A stretch of 53,145 nt of DNA from Rugamonas sp. GTDB taxonomy: Bacteria; Pseudomonadota; Gammaproteobacteria; Burkholderiales; Burkholderiaceae_D. The notes beneath the pieces are model-generated. The model was not told where the DNA came from. It saw nothing but the letters and a program-made list of their open reading frames with translations, and made no database searches. The position numbers and the translations under genes are program-made. This document shows positions 7,211 to 15,744 of the stretch, one piece after another. The stretch's first letter is position 1, and each line of letters begins with the position of its first letter. Where the stretch lies: contig NZ_JANXMI010000015.1 in the NCBI RefSeq assembly GCF_025354735.1, positions 1 through 53,145 of the forward strand, in the 5' to 3' direction.

Positions 7211-8884
7211 TCAGGCTCCTGCCAGTTGATCGGTTGCCGATGTGGCTTTGCGGGTGTGCAGCAGCGCCGCGCCGGTGCGGGCCGGGCCGTAACGCAGGGC
7301 CATGGCGATGAAGTGGCCGGCGAACACCAGGTGTCCCAGGGTCATCAAGGAGCCGCCGACGGTGCGGCTCTTCAGGAAGGGGATGGTGACGTTGACGGAG
7401 TCGATGAAGGGTTTGGACGCGTCCAGCATCGCCAGACCCTGCAACCAGCCGCCTATCGACAGGCCGATGAAGTAAATCGCGAAGCCGATGATGACCAGCC
7501 AGAAATGGACGGCGATCAGGCTCGGGTAGGGCCATTCCCAGGACATCACGCGCGGCATCACAAAGTAAATGGCGCCGAACATCACCATGGTGAAGAAGCC
7601 GTACAGGCCCAGGTGGGCGTGGGCCACCGTGAAGTGCGTGAAGTGGGCCACCGTGCTGACGCTGCGCAGGGCTTCAAACGTGCCTTCAAGCGAACTGAGG
7701 GTGTACATCATGCCGCCGAGGACGAGGAAGCGCAGCGTCGGCGAATAGATGAGCTTGGAGAAGTAGCCGCGCATGGTCAGGTGCTGGTTGATCGAGAAGG
7801 AAATCACCGGCACGATCATCATGATGCTTTGCACGATGGACAGCGTGATGAGCCACGCCGGCACCGGGCCGCCGACCAGGTGGTGGCCGCCGACCTGGCC
7901 ATAGAAGAAGGCCAGCGTCCAGAATCCCAGCAGCGACAGATTGTAGGATTGCACCGGGCGGCCGATGATCTTGGGCAGGAAGTAGTACACCGAGGCCAGC
8001 GCCATCGGCGTGTAAAACAGGCCCAGCACATTGTGCCCGTACCACCAGTTCATCGTCGCCTGCTCGACGCCGAAGTGCAGCGCCGGCAGCTTGGCGATGA
8101 AGAATAAAATCGGAAACCAGAACAGCGCCGCGCCCATATACCACACGGACACATACAGGTGGTCGACCTTGCGCGCTTGCAGCGTGTAGACCAGCGGCAG
8201 TCCCATCAGGGCGCCGCCCATGACGATCAGGATGTCGACCTGCCAGGGCATTTCCAGCCACTCCATGCCGTCGCTGATGCCGGCGGCGATGCAGCCGACG
8301 CCGGCGATCAGGCCCGCGTTCCACAACATGCAGCCGAAGACGGCGTAGCGGCCGCCGATCAGCGGCGTCTTCAGCAGGCGCGGCAGCAACCAGTTGGCGA
8401 TGCCGAAGGACGCCATCGGCGCCCAGCCATACGCGACGATATTCAGGTGGATGGTGCGGATGCGGCCGAAGGTGAGCCAGGCCTGCTGCACCAGCCAGTC
8501 GGGCTGATGCAGTTTGATGGAGCTGGTCAGGCCGGCCAGCGAACCGACCACCAGCCACACGACGGCGCAGCTGAGGAAGACGAAGGACACGAAGGCGGTC
8601 GAGCGGTCGGCCTCGACGCGTTCTTCCAGCTCGCGCGCCAGCGTCGCTTCCTGGGCCGCCGACAACACCGCGCGCGCCTGGCCGGGGACCTGCTCGCGCA
8701 AGCCCTGGAGTTGCGCGGCGGTGGCCGACGGCTCTTCGCCGCGACCGACTTCGCCGTCGGAGAAAATGACATACGCCGCCGCCGCCGTATTATCGAATAA
8801 GCGCTTGCGCAATGACCAGATAAAGATGAACAGGCCGGTAATCGACAGAATAAACGACGACAAAAGTATAGTGACTGTATTCAT
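7211..8884 (-). CDS. cbb3-type cytochrome c oxidase subunit I with CcoS-like N-terminal extension
   Basis: 557 residues. Residues 1-50 contain one helix followed by a WSLRKRLFDN segment, the layout of the small cbb3 maturation protein CcoS. A charged linker (50-97) leads into the CcoN catalytic domain. Visible ligands are His146 (low-spin haem, TIHLNIV), His284 (WWYGHN, CuB), His334-His335 (GGHHL, CuB) and His422/His424 (AHAHLG). Tyr328 in FFYGQ matches the cross-linked tyrosine of cbb3 oxidases, and Glu400 is conserved, so it looks like a working oxygen reductase and not a NO reductase. It heads the operon with ccoO-like, cytochrome c, SCO, membrane-protein and globin genes. A dihaem ccoP is absent. 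Confidence 0.88.
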   Translation of the reverse strand: MNTVTILLSSFILSITGLFIFIWSLRKRLFDNTAAAAYVIFSDGEVGRGEEPSATAAQLQGLREQVPGQARAVLSAAQEATLARELEERVEADRSTAFVSFVFLSCAVVWLVVGSLAGLTSSIKLHQPDWLVQQAWLTFGRIRTIHLNIVAYGWAPMASFGIANWLLPRLLKTPLIGGRYAVFGCMLWNAGLIAGVGCIAAGISDGMEWLEMPWQVDILIVMGGALMGLPLVYTLQARKVDHLYVSVWYMGAALFWFPILFFIAKLPALHFGVEQATMNWWYGHNVLGLFYTPMALASVYYFLPKIIGRPVQSYNLSLLGFWTLAFFYGQVGGHHLVGGPVPAWLITLSIVQSIMMIVPVISFSINQHLTMRGYFSKLIYSPTLRFLVLGGMMYTLSSLEGTFEALRSVSTVAHFTHFTVAHAHLGLYGFFTMVMFGAIYFVMPRVMSWEWPYPSLIAVHFWLVIIGFAIYFIGLSIGGWLQGLAMLDASKPFIDSVNVTIPFLKSRTVGGSLMTLGHLVFAGHFIAMALRYGPARTGAALLHTRKATSATDQLAGA

Positions 8885-8911
8885 GATAAGCCGTTTGGTG
8901 AATGGTTTAAG

Positions 8912-8925
8912 TTATCCTGCGATAA
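8912..8925. promoter_or_regulatory. Candidate operator upstream of oxidase operon
   Basis: The dyad TTATC-CTGC-GATAA (5-4-5) lies 28-41 bases before the oxidase start codon and extends imperfectly to AAGTTATC-N4-GATAAACT (7 of 8 pairs). The 5-4-5 spacing matches Crp/Fnr/Dnr sites, but the half-site is TTATC and not the usual TTGAT, and it is close to the start codon for an activator. It may bind the Crp/Fnr-type regulator encoded at 15091. Confidence 0.35.
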
Positions 8926-8945
8926 ACTCTACATCGGTGCCGCGT

Positions 8946-9380
8946 TTATACCGCCGCGGCGGCGGAATGCGTTAATGCCCCTATCGTGGCCGTCAATAAC
9001 AGGGCCAGTTTCACTATTTCCGTCACGCTGAACACGGCGTGCCACGGACTTTTGGATATTGCTTTGCCGGCCAGCCGTTCGTCGACCCGTTTGGAGAGCG
9101 GCGGCATCAATACGATGATCTGGAAGGCGAGTATCGCGGCGGCCGAAAACACGGGCCAGCGCAAGGTCGTGCCGGCCGCCGACAGCACCAGCACCGCCGC
9201 GATGGCGAGCGCGCTTTCGACCCGGTGCGTGACCTTGAACATTTGCCGGCCGGTCGCGAGGGCGATCGGCCGGGCCAGACCCGGCGTGGAAAACTTTGCT
9301 GGCTGGGCAACAAAAGAAACCCCCAATACCACCCCGGCCCACATCGACGTGGTCAATACACTTGCGATACCTAAAATCAT
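8946..9380 (-). CDS. Small integral membrane protein, unknown function
   Basis: 144 residues starting MILGIASVLTT. The start is chosen because AGGAGT lies 4 bases upstream; an upstream in-frame ATG at 9437 lacks such a site. Four hydrophobic segments (about 3-24, 55-72, 78-95 and 118-137) with the motif VSFVAQPAKFSTPGL after helix 1 and a GRQMFKVTHRVE loop suggest a four-helix membrane protein of the DUF4149/DUF1772 kind. The family assignment is tentative. It precedes the oxidase operon on the same strand by 61 bases and may be read with it or separately. Confidence 0.7.
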   Translation of the reverse strand: MILGIASVLTTSMWAGVVLGVSFVAQPAKFSTPGLARPIALATGRQMFKVTHRVESALAIAAVLVLSAAGTTLRWPVFSAAAILAFQIIVLMPPLSKRVDERLAGKAISKSPWHAVFSVTEIVKLALLLTATIGALTHSAAAAV

Positions 9381-9580
9381 GATGACTCCTATCTGAGATT
9401 CGCGCCTGCCGAATCCGCTAACTAAGAAAAATAACATTCATTCGTATTAATAAGCCTGGCTGACAAATAATATTTTGCTACCTTGCACACATTGCTGCCG
9501 TGTAAAACCGCGTTGCGGCGGCGGCCTGCGTTTGCGTGGTCGGCCGATGGCGGTCATATTGCTCCGCCGTCAAGCGGGCC

Positions 9581-10510
9581 TTAGCTGCTGCTCAATTCCA
9601 CCCGGTCGCGTCCCTTGTTTTTCGCCACATACAGGGCCTGGTCGGCGGCGCTCAAGGCCTCGTCGAGTCCGGCGCGCCCGAACAGCCGCGCCAGGCCGAT
9701 GCTGATGGTGACGTGGACGGCGCCGATGCCGTCGACCGTCACGCTGGAGGCCGCCACGGCGCGCCGGATGCGTTCGGCGACATGGCTGGCCTGCTCGACG
9801 GTCGCGTTGGGAAAAATCAGCCCGAACTCTTCGCCGCCCAGCCGCGCCACGACATCGGTGTCGCGCGCGATGGACGCGATGGCGTGCGCCACCGACCGCA
9901 AGATGGCGTCGCCCACGCCGTGCCCGTACTGGTCGTTGATGTTCTTGAAATTGTCCACATCGCCGATGCCGACGGTGATCGGCGCCGCGCTCCTGGCGCT
10001 GCGCGACAGGGCGTTGACCGCTTCTCGCTCGAAGGCGCGGCGGTTCGGCAGGCCGGTGAGGGCGTCGGTCATGGCCTGTTCCTCCAGCTGGCGTACCAGG
10101 TCCAGATTACGCGCCTCCATTTGCAGACGCAAGCGGATGTCGGTCATGTAGGCGCCGAAGTATCTTTGCCCATGGCATAGGCCCAGGTCCACCGCTTTCA
10201 TCTCGACCGGACAGGCCTCGCCGGAGCGCAGCAGGAGTTCCAGCTGGCGCACCTTGCCCAATATGGCCGAAGGGTGCTGGTTGACGATGAAGGCCGCGAT
10301 TTTCCGCGAGTGCGGCGCGAGGCCGTCGGGCGCGATCAACCGGTCGAGCGAGCTGCCGTGGAGCTCGTCTCTCGTGTAGCCGGACAGCACTTCCATCGAG
10401 CGGTTGATGTAGTGGATGATCGAGTTCTGATCGACAATAATGATCCCGTCGAGAGCGTCTTCGAGCAAACGCAGGTGGAGCTGGAACGGAAGATCTGACG
10501 GGGTCGGCAT
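9581..10510 (-). CDS. PAS-GGDEF diguanylate cyclase
   Basis: 309 residues from the start MPTPSDLPFQ, chosen because the PAS domain begins directly after it and the upstream extension has no domain. A PAS sensor covers residues 12-130 (DALDGIIIVDQNSIIHYIN), then a linker helix, then GGDEF from about 145. The active site is GGEEF (225-229) with Asp184 in GIGDVDNFK for metal. The inhibitory I-site RxxD (Arg216-Asp219) sits exactly five residues before it. The protein should therefore be an active cyclic-di-GMP synthase with product inhibition. It is cytoplasmic because no membrane helix is seen. Its place among NO and respiration genes suggests the PAS domain may sense a redox or gas signal, but no haem-binding residue can be assigned. 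Confidence 0.9.
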   Translation of the reverse strand: MPTPSDLPFQLHLRLLEDALDGIIIVDQNSIIHYINRSMEVLSGYTRDELHGSSLDRLIAPDGLAPHSRKIAAFIVNQHPSAILGKVRQLELLLRSGEACPVEMKAVDLGLCHGQRYFGAYMTDIRLRLQMEARNLDLVRQLEEQAMTDALTGLPNRRAFEREAVNALSRSARSAAPITVGIGDVDNFKNINDQYGHGVGDAILRSVAHAIASIARDTDVVARLGGEEFGLIFPNATVEQASHVAERIRRAVAASSVTVDGIGAVHVTISIGLARLFGRAGLDEALSAADQALYVAKNKGRDRVELSSS

Positions 10511-10742
10511 ACCTAACCTTGAGTTGTTTGCCAGTGCCGCGGAATGCCGATAAAAAGCTGCGCTTTTTTCCAACAACACATTCCTCAACATAATGTACCG
10601 GGCCCTCACTTGCAAGGAACAACTCCGATAGGGAATACGAAGTGTTGCGCGTGCGGGCAAGGCGCGGGCCGCGTTTTTCATGGGGGATCGCGCGGCGCGA
10701 CGGCGCGTCGCCGGGCCGACGCTGCCCATGGCTGGGAAGGCG

Positions 10743-11960
10743 TCAACCTTCACGGCCATCCATCCTGGGCCGACAGAGCAGGGCGCCGAACATGGCAATG
10801 AATGTGGCGAAAGCGATCACCCAAAAAATGGCGGAGATGGTCAGAAAAATGCCTCTCGCATCGCGGTCCAGGACGTTGGCCAGGATCCGGAAAATCGCCG
10901 CGCATTGCACCGCGCCGAAAATCAGCCATTCATGGCGTTCGGCACGCATGCGGTGTCCGGTGTGGCCCAGGGTGGTGCGGCTCATCATGCCTAAAATCAG
11001 GCTGGACATGCCGCCGATGGCGATGGCATGCATGGCCGTGCTGACGCTGGCGTAGCCCAGTTGCGCCGCCCCAAGCAAAAGAAATCCCAAGCCTATCCAT
11101 GCGAACGCCAGATGCAATATCCACAGCAGCGGATAGGCGCGGGTTTGGGCGGGCGTCCAGTACGCAAGCCGCAGCCATTGCAGCAGGCCGGCGGCCAGGG
11201 CCAGCGTCGCGCTCAGCGCGCCCGGCCAGTCCAGCGTCCACGCGAGACTGGCCGCGATCAGCAAGCCCACACCGGCGCGGTCGACCCGCGCATCGCTGCG
11301 GGGGGCGCTGCCCGGCGCCATGTTTTTTGTGAAGCCGGGAATCACCCGGCCGCCCATGACGGTGGACAGCACCGCCAGCACGAGAATGGCGACTTCGATG
11401 GCCTTCATCGGCGACAGCGTCGACCATCCGAGCACGCTCGCATGGAAAGACAGATTCGTCAGGAACAGCAAGACCAGCAAGGCCAGCAAGGGCAAGTTGC
11501 TGCGCTTGCCCGAGCGCAGCATCACGTTCAGCAGCGGGACGATGGCGACGGGAAGGAATAACAGATCCACGCCGGCCGCGATCGCCGGCGGCGCCAACAA
11601 CATCGCGGCCCGTCCAGCCAGCCACACGGCCGCGATCAGCGCCAGCGTTCGGCCGCGCGGCGTCCACAAGCCGGTCCAGTTGCGCGCGGCCGTGAACAAA
11701 AAGCCCACCACCACGGCAACGGCGAATCCCAGCACCATTTCGTGCATATGCCACAGCAAGGTCACGTTGGGCAGACTGCCCAGGTGGCCGAGAAAGGCGA
11801 GCAGCCAAACGGGAACGCTCAGCACGGCGAACACGGCGGCCAACAGATAAAACGGCCGGAAGCCTAGCCCGAAGAAGGCGCTGCGCTCGATGAACGAGAC
11901 GCGGGAGGCGCCTATCGGCTGAGGCTCGTCTATGGGCATCAACGACGCAAGCTGGTTCAT
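10743..11960 (-). CDS. nnrS: NnrS family haem-copper membrane protein
   Basis: 405 residues with about twelve transmembrane helices. The N-terminus (FFGLGFRPFYLLAA) and the WHMHEMVLGFA segment near residue 70 are hallmarks of NnrS, as are the later GGRVIPGFTKN and MSRTTLGHTG segments with conserved His residues. NnrS proteins contain haem and copper and protect cells from nitrosative stress, probably by limiting iron-nitrosyl damage. The gene is transcribed from the same strand as the catalase-like and hemE genes upstream (49-base gap) and belongs to the NO-response neighbourhood with the truncated globin. Confidence 0.92.
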   Translation of the reverse strand: MNQLASLMPIDEPQPIGASRVSFIERSAFFGLGFRPFYLLAAVFAVLSVPVWLLAFLGHLGSLPNVTLLWHMHEMVLGFAVAVVVGFLFTAARNWTGLWTPRGRTLALIAAVWLAGRAAMLLAPPAIAAGVDLLFLPVAIVPLLNVMLRSGKRSNLPLLALLVLLFLTNLSFHASVLGWSTLSPMKAIEVAILVLAVLSTVMGGRVIPGFTKNMAPGSAPRSDARVDRAGVGLLIAASLAWTLDWPGALSATLALAAGLLQWLRLAYWTPAQTRAYPLLWILHLAFAWIGLGFLLLGAAQLGYASVSTAMHAIAIGGMSSLILGMMSRTTLGHTGHRMRAERHEWLIFGAVQCAAIFRILANVLDRDARGIFLTISAIFWVIAFATFIAMFGALLCRPRMDGREG

Positions 11961-12008
11961 GGATGTGGGCCTGGATAAAAGGTTGGCAAGCGGCGGCGGG
12001 GCGGGCGC

Positions 12009-12947
12009 TTATTGAGCGTCTTGCCGGCGCTTCAGCGACACGGCGTAAGCGGCCGCGCGGGATTGCAAGATGGGGTCGTCCGACGGCGCTATGCCGGCCG
12101 GCAAATTGACCGGCACAAAGACCAGGCCGTCGCATGTGCCCGCCGCCGCCAGGGCGGTGACGCTCAAGCGTCCGAGCGCGACCGTGCCGGCGCCCGTCCA
12201 GGCCGTGCTGGAGTCGCTCAGCGAATCGCCCTCGGCCGGCAATTGCGCGACGATGTCAAACTCGACGGCGCCGCCTTGCAAGCGAGTTTCCAGCTCCGCT
12301 TCCAGGAAGGAATCGGGCAGGTTCTTCTCATCTTCATCCGACAGATAGTGGGTGCCTGCGACCGGCGTGACGATGATGCGGGCGGTGTGCGGCGCGCCAT
12401 CCTTGCCGTGGAAGATGAAGGCGTTGTTCGAGAAGTAGGGCGTCGTGCCATACGAAGCGGGGGCGGCGTGCGCGGCCAGCAGGGCGGGCTGACGTGTACC
12501 GTCCGGGAATTTGGCGTTGTGGGCCGCGACTTTTTCCGGGTTGGGTTTCTTGGTTTCAGGATCGACCACCCGCGCTTCCAGGAAGCTGACGAAGGATGCC
12601 GGCGTGGCGGCGAAAAACACCGGTTCCGATAACAGCACCAGATCCCAGCTCGATGGTCCTTCGGAGACGCGTATCGCCAGGCCGCGTACCGAGCGGCTTT
12701 TATCGGAAACACCGGGGTTGCCGCCGCCGACGGAAAAACGCACCGTCGCGTGCAGCGCGCCGGCCGCGAAAAGAGGGCTGAGGACGAACTCGTCGACCTG
12801 GGCTGCCGGCTTGAACTCGCCGACCGCGCAAAAGCCTTTGGCGTGCGAAGCCCGCTTGCCCGCATGCTTGCCGAATGTATTGTTCAGCGCATCGACCATT
12901 GCGGCTGGACCTGGCGTGCCCTGTTTTGCTGTCGTGGTGGTTTCCAT
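12009..12947 (-). CDS. Catalase family peroxidase (catalase-related, srpA type)
   Basis: 312 residues, the short haem-catalase form. The distal His35 lies in KRASHAKGFCAVGEF; the proximal haem ligand motif is Arg297-x3-Tyr301 in SRAAAYAVSLKRR at the C-terminus. The FSVGGGNP and RGLAIRV segments also fit catalases. No signal peptide is seen, so it should be cytoplasmic. It starts 2 bases after the hemE stop, with a ribosome binding site (AAAGGA) inside the hemE end, so a haem biosynthesis gene and a haem enzyme are co-transcribed. Peroxidase activity with organic peroxides is more likely than strong catalase activity in this short class. Confidence 0.88.
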   Translation of the reverse strand: METTTTAKQGTPGPAAMVDALNNTFGKHAGKRASHAKGFCAVGEFKPAAQVDEFVLSPLFAAGALHATVRFSVGGGNPGVSDKSRSVRGLAIRVSEGPSSWDLVLLSEPVFFAATPASFVSFLEARVVDPETKKPNPEKVAAHNAKFPDGTRQPALLAAHAAPASYGTTPYFSNNAFIFHGKDGAPHTARIIVTPVAGTHYLSDEDEKNLPDSFLEAELETRLQGGAVEFDIVAQLPAEGDSLSDSSTAWTGAGTVALGRLSVTALAAAGTCDGLVFVPVNLPAGIAPSDDPILQSRAAAYAVSLKRRQDAQ

Positions 12948-12949
12948 GA

Positions 12950-14056
12950 TTAATTCCTTTCAAAATTGTTGACGATGGGTGATCTCTGCTGGCGGCTGTA
13001 GTTGTGTACCTCGTCCACCATCGCCGCCACGCTGTCCGGCGACGTGAACTGCGAAATTCCGTGTCCCAAATTGAACACGTGGCCGCTGCCGTCGGACGGC
13101 GCGCCGAAATCGTTCAAGACCTTGCGCACCTCGGCGCGAATCTGCGCCTCGCCGGCAAAGAGTATCGCCGGGTCCAGATTGCCTTGCAGGCCCACTTTGG
13201 CGCCGACCAGCTCGCGCGCCCGCGCCAGGTTGACGGTCCAGTCCAGGCCCACGGCGTCGGCGCCTATGCCGGCGATTTGCTCTATCCACTGGCCGCCGCC
13301 CTTGGTGAAGACCACCACGGGAACGGCCGCGCCATCGTGATTGCGCTGGAGCCTGGCGACCACCTGCTGCATGTAAGCGAGCGAGAATTGCTGGAAAGCG
13401 CCATCGGCGAGGGCGCCGCCCCAGGAATCGAAAATCATCACGGCCTGCGCGCCGGCCTCGATTTGCGCGTTCAGATATTGCGCCACGGCCGTCGCGTTGA
13501 TGTCCAAAATACGGTGCATCAGGTCGGGCCGCGCATACAGCATTTTTTTGATGGTATGAAATTCCCGGGAACCCTGGCCTTCGACCATGTAACAAGCCAG
13601 CGTCCAGGGGCTGCCGGAAAAGCCGATCAGCGGCACGCGACCCTTGAGCTCGGTGCGGATTTGCGTCACGGCCTTGAACACATAGTCGAGCGAATCGAGT
13701 TCCGGCACGCGCAGGGACAGCACGTCTTTTTCATCCCGGAGGGGACGCGCGAAACGGGGGCCTTCCCCTTCGACGAAATGCAAGCCCAGGCCCATCGCAT
13801 CGGGCACGGTCAAAATGTCCGAAAACAGAATCGCCGCGTCCAGCGGAAAACGCTCCAGCGGTTGCAGCGTGACCTCGGTGGCATAGTCCGGATTGGTGGC
13901 CAGGTCCATGAAGGAACCGGCCTTGGCGCGTGTGGCGCGGTATTCCGACAGATAGCGGCCCGCCTGGCGCATCAGCCACACGGGCGTGTGGGCGGTGGGC
14001 TGGCGCATCAGCGCCCGCAAGAAAGTGTCGTTCTGAAGCGGTGCGAAAGAGGTCAT
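12950..14056 (-). CDS. hemE: Uroporphyrinogen decarboxylase
   Basis: 368 residues, close to the normal length of HemE. The uroporphyrinogen-binding arginines are in [10 protein letters not shown] (Arg30, Arg34), the catalytic Asp80 is in [14 protein letters not shown], and the C-terminus has the FNLGHGI motif. It converts uroporphyrinogen III to coproporphyrinogen III in the cytoplasm. It is the first gene of a probable operon with the catalase-like and nnrS genes, all of whose products need haem. Whether the genome has a second hemE elsewhere cannot be seen here. Confidence 0.96.
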   Translation of the reverse strand: MTSFAPLQNDTFLRALMRQPTAHTPVWLMRQAGRYLSEYRATRAKAGSFMDLATNPDYATEVTLQPLERFPLDAAILFSDILTVPDAMGLGLHFVEGEGPRFARPLRDEKDVLSLRVPELDSLDYVFKAVTQIRTELKGRVPLIGFSGSPWTLACYMVEGQGSREFHTIKKMLYARPDLMHRILDINATAVAQYLNAQIEAGAQAVMIFDSWGGALADGAFQQFSLAYMQQVVARLQRNHDGAAVPVVVFTKGGGQWIEQIAGIGADAVGLDWTVNLARARELVGAKVGLQGNLDPAILFAGEAQIRAEVRKVLNDFGAPSDGSGHVFNLGHGISQFTSPDSVAAMVDEVHNYSRQQRSPIVNNFERN

Positions 14057-14237
14057 AATCGATGGCCGTTGAGGGCGTCTGATGGGCGGGCTGTCATGAC
14101 CTTAAGTCGCAGCAGCGTTGCTGATGTTACTTATTATTTACAGAAAATCATTTGGATCACTCAAATTAGCGCGAATTGGAACCCTTGGCTTCGGGCAAAA
14201 AGTCGCGCCACCCGGTCGCGCCCGACAGGAGCCGTGC

Positions 14238-15008
14238 TTACTGGGACGGCTTGGCGTTCAGCCAGCCCTTCGCGACAAAGATCTGGGCACCGGCGTCGGA
14301 CTTCAAAAAGGCCACGAATTGCGCTGCGGCCGGGTTGGCGCGTCCGCGCTGCGTCACGACCACGCCGGCATCGCGGTACAGCGCATAGCGCGGTTCCACG
14401 GGGATGGCGTCACCGACCTGCGAAAAGGCGTTTTGCCAGGCGGTCCAGGTCAGCCATGCGTCCAGTTCCGGCCGTTCGGTCCAGATCTGTTTTGCGTCCG
14501 CGCTGTTTTTCGCGTAAGCGGCCACATTGCTGCGCAGCGCACGGATTTGCCCGATGTCGCCGTTGCGGCCGGCCATGTCTTCCCACGCGCCCGACAAGCC
14601 CGAGCCGTTGACCACTTCCAGCTTCACGCCCGGCTTCATCAAGTCCTCGAAACCGTGGATCTTTTTCGGATTGCCGGCACGGACCACGATGGTCATCGGG
14701 CGCACGTACAAAGGCTCGGCGTCGGCCAGCTTGACCTGATCGCCCAAGACAAAGGCGAACTCCGTCATCATGTGTTCGGAACCGCTGTAGACCACTTCGG
14801 CATCGATTTTTGCCGCGTCTATCCACGTGGGCGTCAGGCCGGCGACCAGCTTCACTTTGATGCCCGTCTGCTCCTCAAACTTGGCGGCCGCCGCCTTGAA
14901 CGCCGGCGCCGGGCCACCGGGGCCGTACACCTTCAGTTCTTGGGCGCCGGCGTGGCCGACAGCGGCTGCGCCCAGAAGCAACAGCAAAGGTTTGGAAATA
15001 TTGAACAT
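14238..15008 (-). CDS. Periplasmic substrate-binding protein, AcfC-like
   Basis: 256 residues with a signal peptide ending at about 22 (AVGHAGAQ). The mature start KVYGPGGPAPAFKAAAAKF, the later VYSGSEHMMTEF and the NGSGLSGAWEDMAGR segment fit the accessory-colonisation-factor AcfC-like branch of ModA-type binding proteins, which bind oxyanions or other small anions. No permease or ATPase gene is adjacent, so it is an orphan binding protein. It is divergent from the Crp/Fnr regulator and shares an 80-base promoter region that contains an NsrR-like site. The ligand is unknown. Confidence 0.75.
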   Translation of the reverse strand: MFNISKPLLLLLGAAAVGHAGAQELKVYGPGGPAPAFKAAAAKFEEQTGIKVKLVAGLTPTWIDAAKIDAEVVYSGSEHMMTEFAFVLGDQVKLADAEPLYVRPMTIVVRAGNPKKIHGFEDLMKPGVKLEVVNGSGLSGAWEDMAGRNGDIGQIRALRSNVAAYAKNSADAKQIWTERPELDAWLTWTAWQNAFSQVGDAIPVEPRYALYRDAGVVVTQRGRANPAAAQFVAFLKSDAGAQIFVAKGWLNAKPSQ

Positions 15009-15055
15009 GGAAATCCTCAGGAAATGGCACGCCGCGGATACAGCGTAAAAGTGAT

Positions 15056-15078
15056 AAGATGTATTCTATATGATTCTT
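15056..15078. promoter_or_regulatory. NsrR-like operator
   Basis: The 23-base sequence AAGATGTATTCTATATG-ATTCTT matches 18 of 22 defined positions of the published NsrR consensus (AAGATGYATTT-N-AAATRCATCTT). The left half is nearly perfect (10 of 11). It sits between the divergent AcfC-like and Crp/Fnr genes, 13 bases before the regulator start. NsrR is the NO-sensing iron-sulphur repressor. Its gene is not in this window, so control by NsrR is inferred. Confidence 0.6.
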
Positions 15079-15090
15079 AAAGAGCGCGCC

Positions 15091-15690
15091 ATGAATTCCA
15101 TAAACAACCATGCTGCCGTTGTCGAGCTTGCGCCGGGGACCACGGTGTTCAGCGCGGGCGATTCCTGTTCCGGCTACCCCAGCGTCATTTCCGGTGAAAT
15201 CAAGGTGTATCAGATTTACGCCAGCGGCCGCGTCAAGGAGCTGTACCGTATCGGACCGGGCGATAATTGCATACTTTCATTGTCGTCGTTGCGCGGCGGC
15301 GATGGACGATATCCGGCGTTCGCCATGACGACGGTGGCCAGCCGGATCGCCCTGTTGCCCAAAGCGCAGTTCGAATTGCGCCTGGCCCAGGATGCAGAGT
15401 TTCGCAACAAGATATTGTCGGATCTATCCGGCCGCCTGCTGTCCATGCTGGAACTGGTCGAAGACTTGTCGGAAAAACGCGTCGATCAACGTTTGGCCAC
15501 GCTGCTGTTGCGGCACGGCCCGCTGATCGCCCACACCCATGCCGAATTGGCGGCGGAGCTCGGCACGGTGCGTGAAATAGTGAGCCGGACCCTGGCGCTA
15601 TTCGACAGCAAAGCCTGGGTTTCGACGCGGCGCCGGCGCATCGAGTTGTTGAACGCCGCCGCGCTGGAACATTTCGCCACGCTCAGCTGA
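15091..15690 (+). CDS. Crp/Fnr family transcriptional regulator
   Basis: 199 residues from ATG 15091, preceded by AAAGAG at 8 bases. An ATG at 15070 would place the NsrR-like site inside the gene. The N-terminal cyclic-nucleotide-binding-like domain (about 10-100) lacks the cysteine cluster of FNR, so it is not an Fe-S oxygen sensor of that type. A dimer helix (about 105-135) and a winged helix with recognition segment ELGTVREIVSRTLALF (157-172) follow. It belongs to the mixed group that includes Dnr/NnrR-like NO regulators. The surrounding NO and respiration genes and the NsrR-like operator make a nitrosative-stress role likely. Confidence 0.85.
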   Translation: MNSINNHAAVVELAPGTTVFSAGDSCSGYPSVISGEIKVYQIYASGRVKELYRIGPGDNCILSLSSLRGGDGRYPAFAMTTVASRIALLPKAQFELRLAQDAEFRNKILSDLSGRLLSMLELVEDLSEKRVDQRLATLLLRHGPLIAHTHAELAAELGTVREIVSRTLALFDSKAWVSTRRRRIELLNAAALEHFATLS

Positions 15691-15744
15691 CGGATCGCGG
15701 ACCATCTTTAAGCGTTACCGAATGGCACTGGAAAGATCTTTAAC

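Noticed and set aside
7209..7535. N-terminal extension of the CcoO-like protein by 109 codons
   Set aside because: The extension is a shadow of the end of the oxidase subunit I gene; family length fits the start at 7208.
14057..14237. Possible second NO-type operator upstream of hemE
   Set aside because: AT-rich but no half-site pair with correct spacing could be found.
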